NCBI RefSeq assembly: GCF_006148925.1
Contig: NZ_VAWB01000002.1
Span: 310,001 to 374,000, forward strand
From: Hyunsoonleella aestuarii
GTDB lineage: Bacteria > Bacteroidota > Bacteroidia > Flavobacteriales > Flavobacteriaceae
Reading direction: 5' to 3'
Length of the DNA stretch: 64,000 bases
Positions 9,254-17,384 of this stretch are shown here, one piece after another. The notes beneath the pieces are model-generated. The model searched no databases. It was not told the origin of the DNA and was given only the letters and a program-made list of their open reading frames with translations. The position numbers were made by a program, and so were the translations under genes. Every line of letters starts with the position of its first letter. Within the stretch, counting starts at the first letter, position 1.

Positions 9254-9739
9254 ATGAAAATAGGAATCATAATCATATGTTATAATAATGAAAATGATAT
9301 TGATATAGGCCAATGTGCTAAATATTTAAATGAATTAAAAGATATTGAGATATGTTTGGTGAATAATGACAGTAAAGACAATACTTATAATCTTTTGGAG
9401 GAACTTAAGGAGCATTGTGTTAACGTTTCTATATTGGATATAAAAAGGTTTAAATCTGATAATTCAGCAGTTAGGGCTGGAGCTAGGTTCATGTCGAATC
9501 AATTTAGTCTAAAATATTTGGGATATGTTAATTCAAATAGTTTATTTAAGTATCATAGCATAGTTCTATTATTTAAAGCAATTAGAGATAATCAAGTTGA
9601 TATATTAAATTATAATCAAAGCTTTCTAAATAAGAAAGGAATAAGACTCACAATGTTTCAAAGCTTATTTCCAGTTATGGATTATTTAGAAAAAATGAAT
9701 ATCGAAAATCTGTACACTAGCCTTAATCATAATCAGTAA
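9254..9739 (+). CDS. Short, probably degenerate family 2 glycosyltransferase
   Basis: The protein is 161 residues long, against roughly 250-350 for ordinary GT2 enzymes. The start MKIGIIIICYNNENDI and VNNDSKDNTYNLLEEL near residue 35 match the nucleotide-binding half of the GT-A fold. Where a DxD metal site would be expected (near residue 96) there is YVNSNS, with no aspartate, and the frame ends soon after without acceptor motifs or membrane helices. No second fragment in another frame is obvious downstream, so this is either a small diverged protein or the remains of a longer gene. It follows the polysaccharide operon by 52 bases. Enzymatic activity is doubtful. Confidence 0.6.
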   Translation: MKIGIIIICYNNENDIDIGQCAKYLNELKDIEICLVNNDSKDNTYNLLEELKEHCVNVSILDIKRFKSDNSAVRAGARFMSNQFSLKYLGYVNSNSLFKYHSIVLLFKAIRDNQVDILNYNQSFLNKKGIRLTMFQSLFPVMDYLEKMNIENLYTSLNHNQ

Positions 9740-9866
9740 CTAAAGAGCCGGCATTCTAAAATTTTATGAATTTTTAAAGACTTTCTGCTTAAATGATATA
9801 ATTTGAAAACCATTCGTCTACATAAATAGGCTTACCAACCTTTTAAAATTGTCAATTATAGATTAG

Positions 9867-9899
9867 TTGTAAAGTAAGCACAATCTATTAATAAATTTG
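9867..9899 (+). promoter_or_regulatory. Candidate promoter for the LruC-domain gene
   Basis: TTG at 9867-9869 is followed after 22 bases by TAAATTTG at 9892-9899, a full match to the Bacteroidota primary sigma factor pattern (TTG at -33, TAnnTTTG at -7). Transcription would begin near 9905 and leave a leader of about 65 bases before the ATG at 9970. Confidence 0.5.
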
Positions 9900-9969
9900 T
9901 GTTTAGTTGGTGAACCTTTAAACTTAGGTTTTACTTAATTATAAAATCAATTTTCAACCTTAGAGTATT

Positions 9970-11979
9970 ATGAAAAAACTTTTGAATAGCTTTTCGATTT
10001 TTAGTGTATTATTTTTTTTCGTTTGTTCTTGCGACGTAGATCCTGAGATTGAAGAGTCAAATACCGTAATAGAAGCAGAGGGTATTTCCATAATTGTTCC
10101 CAATGGATTTGATTTTAGTACGCAACAAGAAGTACAGATTAATATAAATGATAACACGAAAAATGTGAGATATGATGTTTATGCTTATTCTGAAAATAAA
10201 TACTATGCAGGAACAGAAACTTTTGAAAACCAAGAAGGAGAAATAGTAACAGAAGGTTTCTATAAATCGGATGTTCTGAGTAAATTAGTTTTCTCAGGAG
10301 TACCATTTGAGGGTGTTTTAAGTCAAACAATAAGTTTACCAAAGTATTATGATAAAGTATACATAAGAAGGAATGATAATCTAAAGTATTCATCCTCAAT
10401 TGAAAATATTATTAGTGAAAAAGTAGAATATAATTACTCTTCAACAAATAAAAGCTTGGCTGGGAAGTCCAGTTTGCCTGATATTGTAAGCGATTTTTTA
10501 TATTGCGTAAATGGATCAGCACAATTATTTCAAGTTGACCCTCTTACAGGAGACCTTACCGACCTATCTGAGATGCCTATGGGCAGCTGGACTTGTGCTA
10601 TAGATCAAGAGAATAAAACTTTATATTCCATAGGAAAAAGTAGCCCTTATCCTTTAATGAAGTATTCTATTGAAAATGACACATGGGAAATTGTTGCTAA
10701 TATTGGTAGAGGCGGACCAAGACTAGATTATAATTATAGAGATGGGTTGCTTTATTTTTCTACTGGAAATAAACTTTATACATATAATCCAACAAATGGT
10801 GTAAATTTAAATACCTGGATTATTAATGGCTTGCACAGTACGAGTGGTGGTGATTTAGCATTTGCAGAAGATGGTACTTTGTTTTTATGCACCTTTTCAG
10901 GCCTGTACAGATTAGAGTTGGATGAAAACAATGAATATCAAAGTTATAGAATAAGTGCAGATAATCTGCCATTTCAGCCTACATCAATGACGTTTGATTC
11001 TAATCAAGAATTATGGTTAGCCAATAACGCTAGTAGTTCTGATTTAATTATTATGGATACGCAAACAGGTGGTTGGAGATATAATTATGGAGTTAACGCC
11101 AATAATAACTCAGACTTGGGAAGAACTATAAATGATTTGACAACATTTAGAGTTTTTACTCAAATAGAAGAAGATCCTGACACTGATGGCGATGGCATTG
11201 TAGATAGAGATGACAGCTATCCTGACGATGCAAATAAAGCTTTCGAGATGTTTACTCCAAGTAAATATGGTTGGGGAACTGTAGCATTTGAAGATTTATG
11301 GCCTACAAACGGTGATTATGATTTTAATGATTTAGCTGTAAATTATAGGGTTGTTGCTATTTTAAATGCAGAAGGTTTAGCTGTACAATTAGATTTTATG
11401 ATTAATACAAAATCAAATCGTGCAAGTTTTACAAATGGTTTTGGTATTGAGTTAGATTCTATTTTACCAACTCAAATAGAAACTGTTTCTGGTAATATTT
11501 TGATTCACAATTATATTAATCAAAACACAAATGGAACGGAAGCTGGTCAAGACAAAGCTGTAATAATAATTTTTGACGATTCTAATTCAATGCTAAATAA
11601 CGAGCATAAAGTATCTGTTAAATTTACATCTCCCATTAGCACAAATGATTTGGGAATGGCACCATTTAACCCCTTTATGATTATTGATAAATTAAGAGAA
11701 AAGGAAGTTCATTTAGCTTATATGAATACAACAACACTAGGATTAAATACTTTTGATGTAGAAGGCACTAATAATGATGAGGATGGTAATTATATTAGTA
11801 ATAATGGGTTCCCTTGGGCCATTAATATTGTACATGATTTTAAAGTGCCAAAAGAAAGTAAGGCTGTAAATAAGGCTTACAATCATTTTGATTCATGGGC
11901 AATTTCAGGTGGCTTAGAATATAAAGATTGGTATAAAGATAATCCAGGGTATAGAAATACTGAAAATATTCAATTCTAA
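9970..11979 (+). CDS. LruC-domain-containing lipoprotein
   Basis: This 669-residue exported protein starts with a basic, hydrophobic signal ending in FFFVCSC, a likely lipobox with the second cysteine lipidated. Residues about 165-390 contain repeated short strands with GDLTDLSEMPMG, LYSIGKSS and LAFAEDGTLFLCTFSGLYRL, suggesting a beta-propeller. A calcium-loop-like DTDGDGIVDRDD near residue 405 leads into the LruC domain (YGWGTVAFEDLWP, GDYDFNDLAVNYRV), which fills the rest. LruC domains are known from Bacteroidota surface and extracellular proteins; their function is not settled. The gene is monocistronic between the polysaccharide cluster and the convergent moaA. Matrix or surface association is inferred only from location and lipidation. 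Confidence 0.8.
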   Translation: MKKLLNSFSIFSVLFFFVCSCDVDPEIEESNTVIEAEGISIIVPNGFDFSTQQEVQININDNTKNVRYDVYAYSENKYYAGTETFENQEGEIVTEGFYKSDVLSKLVFSGVPFEGVLSQTISLPKYYDKVYIRRNDNLKYSSSIENIISEKVEYNYSSTNKSLAGKSSLPDIVSDFLYCVNGSAQLFQVDPLTGDLTDLSEMPMGSWTCAIDQENKTLYSIGKSSPYPLMKYSIENDTWEIVANIGRGGPRLDYNYRDGLLYFSTGNKLYTYNPTNGVNLNTWIINGLHSTSGGDLAFAEDGTLFLCTFSGLYRLELDENNEYQSYRISADNLPFQPTSMTFDSNQELWLANNASSSDLIIMDTQTGGWRYNYGVNANNNSDLGRTINDLTTFRVFTQIEEDPDTDGDGIVDRDDSYPDDANKAFEMFTPSKYGWGTVAFEDLWPTNGDYDFNDLAVNYRVVAILNAEGLAVQLDFMINTKSNRASFTNGFGIELDSILPTQIETVSGNILIHNYINQNTNGTEAGQDKAVIIIFDDSNSMLNNEHKVSVKFTSPISTNDLGMAPFNPFMIIDKLREKEVHLAYMNTTTLGLNTFDVEGTNNDEDGNYISNNGFPWAINIVHDFKVPKESKAVNKAYNHFDSWAISGGLEYKDWYKDNPGYRNTENIQF

Positions 11980-12032
11980 AATATTTACGTTTTATAACCT
12001 TCTTAGAAGAATAGTTAGAAATAATTAAACAT

Positions 12033-13040
12033 CTATCCTCCAATTGTAATCATACTTCTATTATTGTTATGAAATTTAGGTTCTTGTAGCTTTTTTAAAG
12101 TATTCATACCACCACGAACTTTAAGTTTCAACTTAACCGCTTTTTGAATAATAGGTTCAATAGGTTTTCCTGCACGAAATGAGGTTAATAAATCTGATTC
12201 AGTTGAGGAAAACAAACAGTTTTTTAATTGACCATTAGCGGTTAATCGTAGTCTATTACAAGAATCACAAAACGGATTAGTCACAGAGCTTATAATGGCG
12301 AAAGAACCTTCATATCCTTTTATCTTATAATTTTTAGAGGTGTCATTTGGAGCATCTTGTAAACGTTCTATTTTATTTTCTGAAAATGCTTTATTTACAC
12401 AACTCATTACTTCTGCATAAGAAACCATTTTACTCATATCCCATTTATTACCATCAAAGGGCATAAATTCTATAAATCTAACTGAAATAGGTAAATTCTT
12501 GGTGAAATTGATAAAATCAATAATTTCATTATCATTAAATTCCTTTATTAAAACAGCATTGACTTTAACAGTAAATCCTTCTTTAACAAGTAACAAAATG
12601 TTGTCGTAAACTTTTTGAAATTTTTGACGACGTGTGATATGTTTAAATTTTAAAGCGTCTAAAGAATCTAAACTCACATTTATTTTATTCACGCCGTTAA
12701 CTTTAAGTACATCGATAAACTTATCAATGATTACAGCGTTTGAAGTAATAGATAATTCAACTGGAAGCGAAGAAAGCATCGCTAAGATTACAGGAATATC
12801 TTTTCTAATTAAGGGTTCTCCGCCAGTCAATCGAATTTTGGTAACGCCATTGTCCACAAAAATTTTGGCGATTTCATAAATTTCCTCATAAGTCATTAAA
12901 TGACTTTTAGGCGATAATTTTACACCTTCTTCAGGCATACAATAAGTGCATCTTAAATTACAACGTTCTATCAAAGAAATCCTTAAATAGGCGTGATCTC
13001 TACCGTGAGAATCTTGTAATATGTTTTGTTGTTTATTCAT
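12033..13040 (-). CDS. moaA: GTP 3',8-cyclase MoaA
   Basis: This is a 335-residue radical SAM enzyme for the first step of molybdenum cofactor synthesis, converting GTP to 3',8-cyclo-GTP. The N-terminal CNLRCTYC near residue 27 holds the SAM-binding [4Fe-4S] cluster. The C-terminal cluster cysteines are in NPFCDSC near residue 258 and KNCLF near residue 277. RLTGGEPL near residue 72 is the SAM-contacting segment. The protein ends in IGG, the conserved C-terminal Gly-Gly needed for activity in characterised MoaA. Its start codon overlaps the moaCB stop by one base (TAATG). It is the last gene of the nine-gene operon; no clear terminator is visible in the 53 bases before the convergent LruC gene. 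Confidence 0.96.
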   Translation of the reverse strand: MNKQQNILQDSHGRDHAYLRISLIERCNLRCTYCMPEEGVKLSPKSHLMTYEEIYEIAKIFVDNGVTKIRLTGGEPLIRKDIPVILAMLSSLPVELSITSNAVIIDKFIDVLKVNGVNKINVSLDSLDALKFKHITRRQKFQKVYDNILLLVKEGFTVKVNAVLIKEFNDNEIIDFINFTKNLPISVRFIEFMPFDGNKWDMSKMVSYAEVMSCVNKAFSENKIERLQDAPNDTSKNYKIKGYEGSFAIISSVTNPFCDSCNRLRLTANGQLKNCLFSSTESDLLTSFRAGKPIEPIIQKAVKLKLKVRGGMNTLKKLQEPKFHNNNRSMITIGG

Positions 13041-13951
13041 TAATCGTGTCTAGCACCTTTTAAAATTCTAAAACTGTGTAGTATCGCTGGAAATATAGCA
13101 TCCATTGATTCTTTTGCGCCATTAGTTGAGCCTGGTAAAGCTAAAACTAAAGTATGACCAATGGTACCTGCAACGCTTCTTGATAACATGGCAAATGGCA
13201 TACGTTCTTGACCGTAGCTTCTGATGGCTTCCTCAATGCCTGGTATTCGTCTGTCTAATATGGGAAGAAGCGCTTCTGGAGTAACATCTCTTCCTGATAA
13301 TCCTGTTCCACCAGTATAAATTATCATATCGATACCTTGTTCCTGGTAAGTTCTTGCTTTTTGCTGAATATTTTCAGCTTCATCAGGAATTATAACATAT
13401 TCAGAGATTTTTACATTACAACTTTCAAGCTTGTTAATTATAGCTTTTCCAGCTTTGTCTTCTTTATGACCTGCGGAAATAGAGTCAGAACAAACCACAA
13501 CAGCAGCTGTTAAGTCTTTTCTAAAGGTGTCTTTGAAATCAGATTTCCCACCTTTCTTTTTCAAAAGTTTAATGGCGTGTATTTCAATGCCTTTATCTAT
13601 AGGTTTTAGCATATCATACATATTTAATGCTACAACACTAGCACCATGCATCGCTTCAACTTCAACGCCAGTTTTGTAAATGGTTTTTACGGTAAATAAT
13701 ACAGTAATTTCTAGACCATCAATTTTGTACTCCACACCTGTAAATTCTATAGGCAAAGGGTGGCAATCTGGCAAAATATCTGGAGTGCGTTTTACGCCTA
13801 ATAAACCAGCAGCTTTACTCATGGCAAATACATTGCCTTTTGGAACAGTATCATTTTCAATTGCGGAGATAGTTTCAGGTTTACTTACTTTAACAATAGC
13901 TTGGGCTACTGCAGTTCTTAGTGTTGTATTTTTGTGTGTGATGTCTACCAT
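13040..13951 (-). CDS. moaCB: Bifunctional MoaC-MoaB fusion
   Basis: The protein is 303 residues. Residues 1-150 are MoaC (cyclic pyranopterin monophosphate synthase): KGNVFAMSKAAG, LPDCHPLP, KTGVEVEAMHGASVVALNMYD (in part), a lysine in IDKGIEI and the closing KKGGKSD. Residues about 160-303 are MoaB/MogA-like molybdopterin adenylyltransferase: VVVCSDSIS, IIYTGGTGLSGRDVTPEA (the TGGTGxxxRD loop) and LPGSTNGAKE. The fusion joins the second step of the pathway to adenylylation of molybdopterin. Both active sites look complete. It starts 3 bases after the moaE stop and ends on the first base of moaA, so translation is tightly coupled. Confidence 0.95.
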   Translation of the reverse strand: MVDITHKNTTLRTAVAQAIVKVSKPETISAIENDTVPKGNVFAMSKAAGLLGVKRTPDILPDCHPLPIEFTGVEYKIDGLEITVLFTVKTIYKTGVEVEAMHGASVVALNMYDMLKPIDKGIEIHAIKLLKKKGGKSDFKDTFRKDLTAAVVVCSDSISAGHKEDKAGKAIINKLESCNVKISEYVIIPDEAENIQQKARTYQEQGIDMIIYTGGTGLSGRDVTPEALLPILDRRIPGIEEAIRSYGQERMPFAMLSRSVAGTIGHTLVLALPGSTNGAKESMDAIFPAILHSFRILKGARHD

Positions 13952-13954
13952 AAT

Positions 13955-14401
13955 TTAACTATTTAATTTCCATTGATGACTTTCATCTTCAAAAATTTCC
14001 TTTCCAAAAACAGGAACATCAGCTTTAATGGCTTCAACTATAAACTCTAAAGCTTCAAAAACTACTTTTCGTCTTGGTGATGACACAAACACAAAAAGAC
14101 AAATTTCACCTGCTTTTACGGTACCTAAGCTATGGTAAATATGCATACATGTTAAATCAAATTTTTCAAAAGCCGATTCTCGTACCTCATGGAATTTTTG
14201 ATTTGCCATATCTTCATAAGCAGTATATTCAATAGCGGAAACCGTTTTACCCTTAATATCATCTGCACGTACTTGTCCGAGAAAAATATTATGTGCACCT
14301 ATACTAGTCTTAGTTTGATGCTTGTAAATAGAATTCCCTATAAACTCTGAAGTTATAGCACCTGCTTTAAAAACACTTTTCATTGGTTTTTTATCTTTCA
14401 T
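13955..14401 (-). CDS. moaE: Molybdopterin synthase catalytic subunit MoaE
   Basis: The protein is 148 residues, the usual size. IFLGQVRADDIKGK near residue 40, YTAYEDMA near residue 60, IYHSLGTVKAGE near residue 90, SPRRK near residue 109 and VPVFGKEIFED near residue 130 are the conserved segments. The FGKE lysine is the catalytic residue that contacts precursor Z. With MoaD it transfers two sulfurs to form the dithiolene of molybdopterin. The annotated ATG overlaps the end of the moeB-like gene by 11 bases; a second ATG six codons later would remove the overlap and cannot be excluded. Confidence 0.95.
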   Translation of the reverse strand: MKDKKPMKSVFKAGAITSEFIGNSIYKHQTKTSIGAHNIFLGQVRADDIKGKTVSAIEYTAYEDMANQKFHEVRESAFEKFDLTCMHIYHSLGTVKAGEICLFVFVSSPRRKVVFEALEFIVEAIKADVPVFGKEIFEDESHQWKLNS

Positions 14402-15488
14402 TAGATAGTATTTTATTATGTTCTTTTAAATAATTGTTAATTTCTGAAGCGCCTTGAGGTATACTAAAACAGTTGTTAATATTTAATTCTTGCAATACTT
14501 TTACGGCATTTTTACTGCGCATTCCCGATTTGCAAAAAAGAGCTTTCTTTTTTGATAAATCAATTTTATGTAAACTAGTTTCTAATTCACTTAATGGAAT
14601 ATAAGTAACCTTTAAATGGTTTACTTTGGGTTGTTCGTGTATCTCTCTAACATCAATAAACTGAACGTTTTTTTCTGAAATCATCTCGGATATTGAAACT
14701 TCCATGACTTCAATTTGACAGTCAATAATGAGACGCTTATTCTCAAAACTATCTTGCTCATCTAAAACAGATTGAATACTAGTTTCGTTTCTGTTTATTT
14801 TTAAAGTTGACGTTTGGGATGTCATAGCATTATAGCAAAGCAATTTCCCTGAAAGCAAATTACCAATACCTAAAATGATTTTTAGAACTTCGTTGGCTTG
14901 CATACTACCAATTATTCCAGGAAGCACTCCTAAAACACCAATTTCAGAGCAATTAGGAACGGCTTCTTTTTGCGGTGGGTTAGGGAAGAGGCATCGGTAA
15001 CTTGGTCCATTTTTATAATTGAAAACAGAAACCTGTCCTGCAAATTTATAAATGGCTCCAAAGACTAGCGGTTTATTTGTAATGATGCAAGCGTCATTTA
15101 CCAAATAACGCGTTTCAAAATTATCTGAACCATCAACGATAATATCGTATTCTCTAAAAAGGTTAATTGCGTTTTGATAGGTGAGTGGTTCTGGGTAAGC
15201 AATTATTGAAATATCACTATTTAAATCTTGCAAACGTTCTTGTGCTGCAATGGCTTTATTTTTTCCCAGAGATGAAGTTCCAAAGAGCACCTGACGCTGT
15301 AAATTTGAAAGTTCAACCACATCAAAATCTATAACTCCAATAGTACCAACACCAGCAGCGGTAAGGTATTGCAACACAGGGCATCCTAAACCACCAGCAC
15401 CAATAACCAAAACTTTTGCATTGGAAATTTTATCCTGACCTTCTTGTCCGATTTCTGATAAAATGATATGTCTGCTGTATCTATTCAT
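14391..15488 (-). CDS. moeB: MoeB/ThiF-type MoaD adenylyltransferase with rhodanese domain
   Basis: The protein is 365 residues. The N-terminal E1-like domain (1-250) has GAGGLGCPVLQYLTAAGVG near residue 30 for ATP binding, DFDVVELSNLQRQ near residue 54, and DGSDNFETRYLVND near residue 117. The C-terminal rhodanese domain (about 265-365) has the active-site loop CKSGMRS near residue 335. It would adenylate the C-terminal glycine of MoaD and could supply sulfur through the rhodanese cysteine. The zinc site of E. coli MoeB (two CxxC pairs) is not preserved: SYRC replaces CYRC and no CxxC follows the LKINRN segment. It starts 5 bases after moaD. Confidence 0.9.
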   Translation of the reverse strand: MNRYSRHIILSEIGQEGQDKISNAKVLVIGAGGLGCPVLQYLTAAGVGTIGVIDFDVVELSNLQRQVLFGTSSLGKNKAIAAQERLQDLNSDISIIAYPEPLTYQNAINLFREYDIIVDGSDNFETRYLVNDACIITNKPLVFGAIYKFAGQVSVFNYKNGPSYRCLFPNPPQKEAVPNCSEIGVLGVLPGIIGSMQANEVLKIILGIGNLLSGKLLCYNAMTSQTSTLKINRNETSIQSVLDEQDSFENKRLIIDCQIEVMEVSISEMISEKNVQFIDVREIHEQPKVNHLKVTYIPLSELETSLHKIDLSKKKALFCKSGMRSKNAVKVLQELNINNCFSIPQGASEINNYLKEHNKILSNER

Positions 15489-15493
15489 TTGTT

Positions 15494-15733
15494 TTATCCT
15501 CCGGCAAATGGTGGCAATAAAGCGATTTCCGCTCCAGTTAATTCCGTATCTAAATCCACTAACTCTTGATTCTGCGCTATTTGAAAATCTTTGTTTTTTA
15601 AATCTGAATACTTAGTATTCAGGGTATTTAAAAGCCCTGAAACACTGCCTTTAGAAACTTCTAATTGCTCCTCTTCTTTTTGAGTAACTTCTGCAATTTG
15701 TCCGAAATATTTAATCGTAATAAGCATCTTCAA
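15494..15733 (-). CDS. moaD: Molybdopterin synthase sulfur-carrier subunit MoaD
   Basis: This 79-residue ubiquitin-like protein begins with a beta-strand segment (ITIKYFGQIAEV) and ends in ALLPPFAGG. The C-terminal Gly-Gly is adenylated by MoeB and then carries the thiocarboxylate. The gene overlaps the 3' end of mobA by 23 bases if the first ATG is used (17 bases if the ATG two codons on is used), which suggests translational coupling. It precedes its activating enzyme moeB by 5 bases. Confidence 0.93.
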   Translation of the reverse strand: MKMLITIKYFGQIAEVTQKEEEQLEVSKGSVSGLLNTLNTKYSDLKNKDFQIAQNQELVDLDTELTGAEIALLPPFAGG

Positions 15734-16295
15734 TTTGTTTAAATTCTTCTTTTGTATTCACATTTAATGTAGCATTTTGATATGCTTCATATAAAACAAC
15801 ATTTTTATAATTACAACTTTTTATAGCGACTCTCAATCGCCGTTCATCCTGTTCTATAAAGCTTTTGAATGTATCCTTAATACGCTTTTTGTAAAGCGCA
15901 ATTAGAGGCATAGATTTACCATTACTTTCAACTTGGATAATATCAGAAGTATCATCGATGGCATTCGCTAATAATTGTAGTACTTCAGAAGTTATCAGTG
16001 GGATATCACAACTCAAAATGAAATTACATTCAGTTTTTGAAGCTTCTAATCCTGAATAAATACCAGAAACAGGACCTGCGTCTTTGGTAATATCCGTTAT
16101 GCGTTTTAATCCGAAAGCATCATATTCTGAGACATCTGAAACAATAATGATTTCAGAAACTAAAGGCTTTAAAGCATCAATACTGTATTGTACAAAAGGT
16201 TTATTGTTTAGCATTAAAAACCCTTTATCAGAACCCATTCTTGAGCTTTTTCCTCCAGCTAGAATAATGCCGGTTATGTTGGTTTTATCTATCAT
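15711..16295 (-). CDS. mobA: Molybdenum cofactor guanylyltransferase MobA
   Basis: This 194-residue nucleotidyltransferase has the signature GIILAGGKSSRMGSDKG near residue 9, where the lysine and arginine bind GTP, and SCDIPLI near residue 94, whose aspartate binds magnesium. PLIALYKK and ERRLRVAI follow as in MobA. It attaches GMP to molybdenum cofactor to give the bis-MGD form used by DMSO-reductase-family enzymes, so a bis-MGD enzyme such as a nitrate reductase or formate dehydrogenase should exist elsewhere in the genome. It starts directly at the end of the TSUP permease gene and runs into moaD. Confidence 0.93.
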   Translation of the reverse strand: MIDKTNITGIILAGGKSSRMGSDKGFLMLNNKPFVQYSIDALKPLVSEIIIVSDVSEYDAFGLKRITDITKDAGPVSGIYSGLEASKTECNFILSCDIPLITSEVLQLLANAIDDTSDIIQVESNGKSMPLIALYKKRIKDTFKSFIEQDERRLRVAIKSCNYKNVVLYEAYQNATLNVNTKEEFKQIEDAYYD

Positions 16296-17036
16296 TTAGG
16301 TGAAAAATAATTTAGCACAAGCTATAATTAATACAAAAGCCAATATATATCTTAGACGCTGATTGTTGATTTTTTTACTACCATAATACCCTCCTAAAAC
16401 ACCACCAATTAACGCGATAGCTACTAGCACAAAAGCGTCTTTTTTTATTGAAACGCCACTACTCAATTGACCTATTAAAGCCGCCGCTGAATTTACCCAA
16501 ATAAACAATGCTGAAACCGCTGCAGCTTCTTTCATTTTACCCCAATGTAATAGCAGGATTACTGGTGTTAATATAATCCCGCCACCAATGCCAATAAGTC
16601 CTGAAAAGAAACCAATTATGCCGCCAACAATTAATCCTTGCCATAGTTTAACTTGCTTTGTATTATCACTTTCTTTTCCAAACACATTTAGCATTTTAAG
16701 AATAGCGAAGATTAATAAAACAGCTAAAATCTTTTTATAAATAGAAGCATCAACGTCAATTGTGCCTCCTAAATAAGCCAACGGAATAGAAGCTATGGCG
16801 AATGAGATAAACAGTTTCTTATTAAAATGTCCTGCTTTAAAATAGTAGTAGAACGAAATTCCAGCAACAAAAATATTAAGCAATAATGCTGTAGGTTTCA
16901 TGCTTTCTGGAGCAAATGAAAACAAAGCCATTAGCGCTAAATACCCACTTGCACCGCCGTGTCCTACGCTTGAGTATAAAAAGGAAACTACAGGTAGAAT
17001 GATTAAAAAAAGATATATGTTTTCGGTTTGAAGCAT
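16296..17036 (-). CDS. TSUP (TauE/SafE) family permease
   Basis: This 246-residue membrane protein has about seven to eight helices and the duplicated TSUP signature: SSVGHGGASGYLALMAL near residue 22 and GFFSGLIGIGGGIILTPVILL (in part) near residue 138. TSUP proteins transport sulfite, sulfonates, thiosulfate or related oxyanions. It sits inside the molybdenum cofactor operon, butted against modE upstream and mobA downstream with no intergenic bases. A role in moving molybdate or a competing sulfur oxyanion is possible, but this is inference from context only; no ModABC molybdate importer is present in the window. Confidence 0.88.
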   Translation of the reverse strand: MLQTENIYLFLIILPVVSFLYSSVGHGGASGYLALMALFSFAPESMKPTALLLNIFVAGISFYYYFKAGHFNKKLFISFAIASIPLAYLGGTIDVDASIYKKILAVLLIFAILKMLNVFGKESDNTKQVKLWQGLIVGGIIGFFSGLIGIGGGIILTPVILLLHWGKMKEAAAVSALFIWVNSAAALIGQLSSGVSIKKDAFVLVAIALIGGVLGGYYGSKKINNQRLRYILAFVLIIACAKLFFT

Positions 17037-17375
17037 TTAAAGATGTTCAATTTTACTTAGTTGTTCATCCAAAAACGCCCAACAATTCTTATTAATTTCA
17101 TCAAATGCTTTAATCAATGATTTCCCATATTTTGTAAGTTGTGCGCCACCACCTCCTTTGCCACCAATGCTATTTATAGTTACTGGTTTTTTAGCCGATT
17201 TGTTTACAGAGTCTAAAAGTTGCCACGCTTTTTTATAAGAGATATTTAGTGATTTTGCAGCTTTAGAAAGAGATCCAGTTTCATCAATAGCTTTAAGCAA
17301 ATGCACACGTCCTTCTCCCAGAAGCACATTGTCTTCCGATTCAATCCAAATGCGACTTTTTATTTTATAACTCAT
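17037..17375 (-). CDS. modE: ModE-like single-domain winged-helix regulator
   Basis: The protein is 112 residues. GRVHLLKAIDETGSLSKAAKSLNISYKKAWQLLD (in part; residues about 22-55) is the LysR/ModE-type helix-turn-helix, and GGKGGGGAQLTKYG near residue 80 is the wing signature typical of ModE N-terminal domains. The molybdate-binding molbindin (TOBE) domains of E. coli ModE are absent, so the effector, if any, must be sensed differently. It is the second gene of the operon, 9 bases after moeA. A perfect ModE-type palindrome lies just upstream of moeA, so it is probably an autoregulator and repressor of the cofactor operon. Confidence 0.88.
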   Translation of the reverse strand: MSYKIKSRIWIESEDNVLLGEGRVHLLKAIDETGSLSKAAKSLNISYKKAWQLLDSVNKSAKKPVTINSIGGKGGGGAQLTKYGKSLIKAFDEINKNCWAFLDEQLSKIEHL

Positions 17376-17384
17376 ATTACTAAA

